From: Kocuria turfanensis
GTDB taxonomy: Bacteria > Actinomycetota > Actinomycetes > Actinomycetales > Micrococcaceae
DNA: 52,020 bases
Assembly: GCF_001580365.1 (NCBI RefSeq)
Contig: NZ_CP014484.1
Location: 1-52,020, forward strand
Reading direction: 5' to 3'
In this document: in pieces, positions 50,786 to 52,020 of the stretch
Layout: each line of letters starts with the position of its first letter
Position numbering within the stretch: the stretch's first letter is position 1
Position numbers and translations under genes: made by a program
Notes under the pieces: generated by a model
Told to the model about the DNA's origin: nothing
Databases searched by the model: none
The model's input: only the letters and a program-made list of their open reading frames with translations

Positions 50786-50796
50786 AGGGAGTAGGC

Positions 50797-51234
50797 ATGG
50801 AACAGGACGAGCGGACCCCACAGCAGGTCTTGGCCAATAAGGTCAATTTGCTGCTCGACGCGCTGCCCGGCGAGGACGGTAAACCCCTGAACTTTCCTGC
50901 GATTCAAGCTGGCTTGCGGGAGCGCGGTGTCGCCCTAGGGCGAACCAAGTGGTATTACCTCACCACTGGCCATCCAGCGCTTCGCACCGATCGCGAGCTG
51001 CTGAGCGCCATTGCTGACCTATTCGGTGTCGATCCTGGATTCCTCTTGCACGAGGACGGCCCCTTGCCCGACCAGATCGAGCGGGAACTGAACATGATCA
51101 TCTCCATGCGTCGCGCACAGGTACGTGACTTCGCCATGCGCGCCCTCGGGGACATCGACCCCGCAGGACTTCAGGCCATCCTTGACGTGATCGAAAAGAA
51201 CGAGAAGTCGTCTGCGGACGAGACACCCCAGTAG
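50797..51234 (+). CDS. HTH regulator of the cassette (XRE/EspR-like)
   Basis: 145 residues, GAGGGAG before ATG 50797. N-terminal HTH resembling mycobacterial EspR: PQQVLANKVNLLLDAL ... NFPAIQAGLRERGVALGRTKWYYLTTGHPALRTDRELLSAIADLFGVDPGFLLHEDG. A C-terminal helical part (EELNMIISMRRAQVRDFAMRAL) should dimerise. Likely binds the TGAACANGTTCA-type palindromes on both sides of the cassette and may be the substrate of the ImmA/IrrE enzyme. Confidence 0.82.
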   Translation: MEQDERTPQQVLANKVNLLLDALPGEDGKPLNFPAIQAGLRERGVALGRTKWYYLTTGHPALRTDRELLSAIADLFGVDPGFLLHEDGPLPDQIERELNMIISMRRAQVRDFAMRALGDIDPAGLQAILDVIEKNEKSSADETPQ

Positions 51235-51247
51235 CCACTCCCTGTCG

Positions 51248-51307
51248 TTGTGATGCCGCTTCGGGTACCCCTATAGTTGACCGTGAACAGGTTCATGAAC
51301 AGGTTCA
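51248..51307 (+). promoter_or_regulatory. Promoter with tandem 12-bp operators
   Basis: TTGTGA (51248-51253), 18-base spacer, TATAGT (51272-51277): a good sigma-70-type promoter. Two abutting copies of TGAACAGGTTCA (51284-51295 and 51296-51307) cover the expected transcription start. An SD and GTG follow at 51333-51350. Confidence 0.7.
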
Positions 51308-51344
51308 TAGCCCGTTGGATGACGAAATCACAGGAGGGAAGATT

Positions 51345-51701
51345 CTAGTGAGACCCCAGGGGCACCCCTGTGTCCTTATCGGACATACCCCCAAGCGCGT
51401 ATTCCGCGAGGGCGGATAGCAACTTCTCCAGTTGCACCTGGTTCGCGTAGTACAGCATGGGGCGACCTCGTCCGCGCTGCGCCTCTGCTTTGACGGCGCC
51501 CACGGCCTCGAGCTCGGTCAACTGGGCGCCGATAGTTTTGGCCGGGAGTCCTGTTTTAGCCACCAGTTCCGTGCGTAGTGCCGGCCCGCGCCCGAGGACA
51601 TGGATGATCGACAGCCGGACGGTGTTGCCAAAGACCATGGCGGCTTGAGCGACGAGTTCGGACTGGCCTGCGGGGCGGACTATGGACGGCACGAAAGCCA
51701 T
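51345..51701 (-). CDS. Winged-helix (ArsR-like) regulator divergent from the transfer operon
   Basis: 118 residues from ATG 51701; longer starts up to 51746 exist. HTH: VFGNTVRLSIIHVLGRGPALRTELVAKTGLPAKTIGAQLTELEAVGAVKAEAQRGRGRPMLYY, with wing RGRGRPMLYY; no metal-binding cysteines seen. It diverges from the conjugation operon across 162 bases that hold two TTTTATAACTG repeats, so it is the likely repressor of transfer genes. Confidence 0.82.
   Translation of the reverse strand: MAFVPSIVRPAGQSELVAQAAMVFGNTVRLSIIHVLGRGPALRTELVAKTGLPAKTIGAQLTELEAVGAVKAEAQRGRGRPMLYYANQVQLEKLLSALAEYALGGMSDKDTGVPLGSH
51348..51419 (+). CDS. Short 23-codon reading frame behind the operator promoter
   Basis: GTG at 51348 with GGAGGG at 51332-51337, 23 residues (MRPQGHPCVLIGHTPKRV...), stop at 51417-51419. 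It overlaps, in antisense, the 3' end of the winged-helix gene. May be a small peptide, a leader, or the scar of a gene lost when the transfer operon was joined here. Confidence 0.4.
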   Translation: MRPQGHPCVLIGHTPKRVFREGG

Positions 51702-51771
51702 TGTGTCGCACCCGCGCTGAGCACCCACCCCTGCGACCCTCACCAAGCAGCTTCCACACCCCTTGAAGGAC

Positions 51772-51835
51772 TTTTATAACTGCTTTACACAGGCAAGACG
51801 TGCTAGTTTTTATAACTGTCTAAGGCAGTCAATTG
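51772..51835. promoter_or_regulatory. Promoter/operator of the transfer operon
   Basis: TTTTATAACTG occurs at 51772-51782 and 51808-51818 (36 bases apart), the second followed by an ACTG-N7-CAGT imperfect palindrome (51815-51829). The AT-rich words include TATAAC as -10 candidate. GGGAGG at 51852-51857 is the SD of the first gene. Confidence 0.6.
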
Positions 51836-51863
51836 GAAGGTAACCAGGAAAGGGAGGTGGCTC

Positions 51864-52020
51864 ATGGAAGAAGACGAGTCCAAGGGCTCCTCCGGCCTGG
51901 TTTTCGCTGCTCTGGCGCTGGCCGGGGTGGTGGCTGTAGGCGTGCCCGTGGTGGGTGTTGCGGGACTCGCGCTGGTGTCGGATATGCAGGCATCGGCCGG
52001 CGGCTGCACCCCGTCCACGG
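51864..52020 (+). CDS. 5' part of the cell-wall hydrolase gene, continuing at base 36 of the window
   Basis: ATG 51864 with GGGAGG 7 bases before. Encodes an acidic start and a membrane anchor (LVFAALALAGVVAVGVPVVGVAGLALV) and runs open into the 35 bases that repeat the window start; the frame then continues as STVVSGEDSTD to 1000. Counting the repeat once, the gene is 1,122 bases (373 residues). Confidence 0.93.
   Translation, partial: MEEDESKGSSGLVFAALALAGVVAVGVPVVGVAGLALVSDMQASAGGCTPST
51986..52020. repeat. 35-bp terminal repeat equal to bases 1-35 (circular overlap)
   Basis: The 35 bases are identical to the first 35 of the window, and an open reading frame passes through. This is the overlap of a circular molecule cut open, not a biological terminal repeat. 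Confidence 0.95.

Overview
The window is a complete circular plasmid with its ends repeated. The last 35 bases (51986-52020) are identical to the first 35, so the replicon is about 51,985 bp. One conjugation gene runs across the join (51864 to 1000). High GC, GTG/TTG starts, many ATGA/GTGA stop-start overlaps, an Lsr2 protein, an actinobacterial-type SOS box and SCO6880/DUF4913-type transfer proteins point to an actinomycete, plausibly of the Micrococcales; the genus cannot be fixed from sequence reading alone. I saw no rRNA, tRNA or CRISPR array.

Layout. (1) 51864-13253: a tightly coupled operon of twelve genes for a Gram-positive type IV secretion/conjugation apparatus: muralytic enzyme, lipoprotein, anchored beta-propeller-like protein, two ParA/MinD-like P-loop proteins, small pilin-like membrane protein, TrbL/VirB6-like channel, SCO6880-like membrane protein, VirB4-like ATPase, VirD4-like coupling ATPase and a DUF4913 protein. 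A divergent winged-helix regulator (51345-51701) probably controls it. (2) 13254-14955: two strong hairpins, an acetyltransferase, a transposase scrap and a small membrane protein. (3) 14974-20447: a 1.5-kb-codon MobF relaxase-helicase, a palindrome-rich oriT candidate and a small relaxosome-like protein. (4) 20471-32700: accessory region with three serine recombinases, an HNH nuclease, a DUF3883 nuclease-like protein, an IS1634-type and an IS5/IS427-type element, and a low-GC type II restriction-modification set with control protein. (5) 32956-35190: a hypothetical gene, Lsr2 and an IS3 element. (6) 35231-40361: a five-gene restriction cassette: two adenine methyltransferases, an unknown 185-aa protein, McrB and McrC, resembling the layout of BsuMI/LlaJI but with N6-adenine instead of C5-cytosine methylases. 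(7) 40623-41850: ParA, a small partner and centromere-like repeats. (8) 41924-45036: a frameshifted IS110-type transposase and a two-gene unknown operon. (9) 45096-46836: umuDC-type mutagenic polymerase operon under an SOS box. (10) 46939-48600: replication initiator whose ribosome-binding site is inside a hairpin, and a ribbon-helix-helix protein. (11) 48620-51419: a four-gene cassette (ImmA/IrrE peptidase, seven-helix membrane protein, PAP2-like phosphatase, HTH regulator) flanked by matching 12-bp palindromes.

Together these make a self-transmissible plasmid: replication and partition keep it, the MobF relaxase and T4SS move it, Lsr2 may silence it, two restriction systems defend it or addict the host to it, and umuDC supplies stress mutagenesis. 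The items I would examine first are the McrBC/m6A cassette, the ImmA-PAP2 cassette with its tandem operators, the rep hairpin, and the palindromic oriT.
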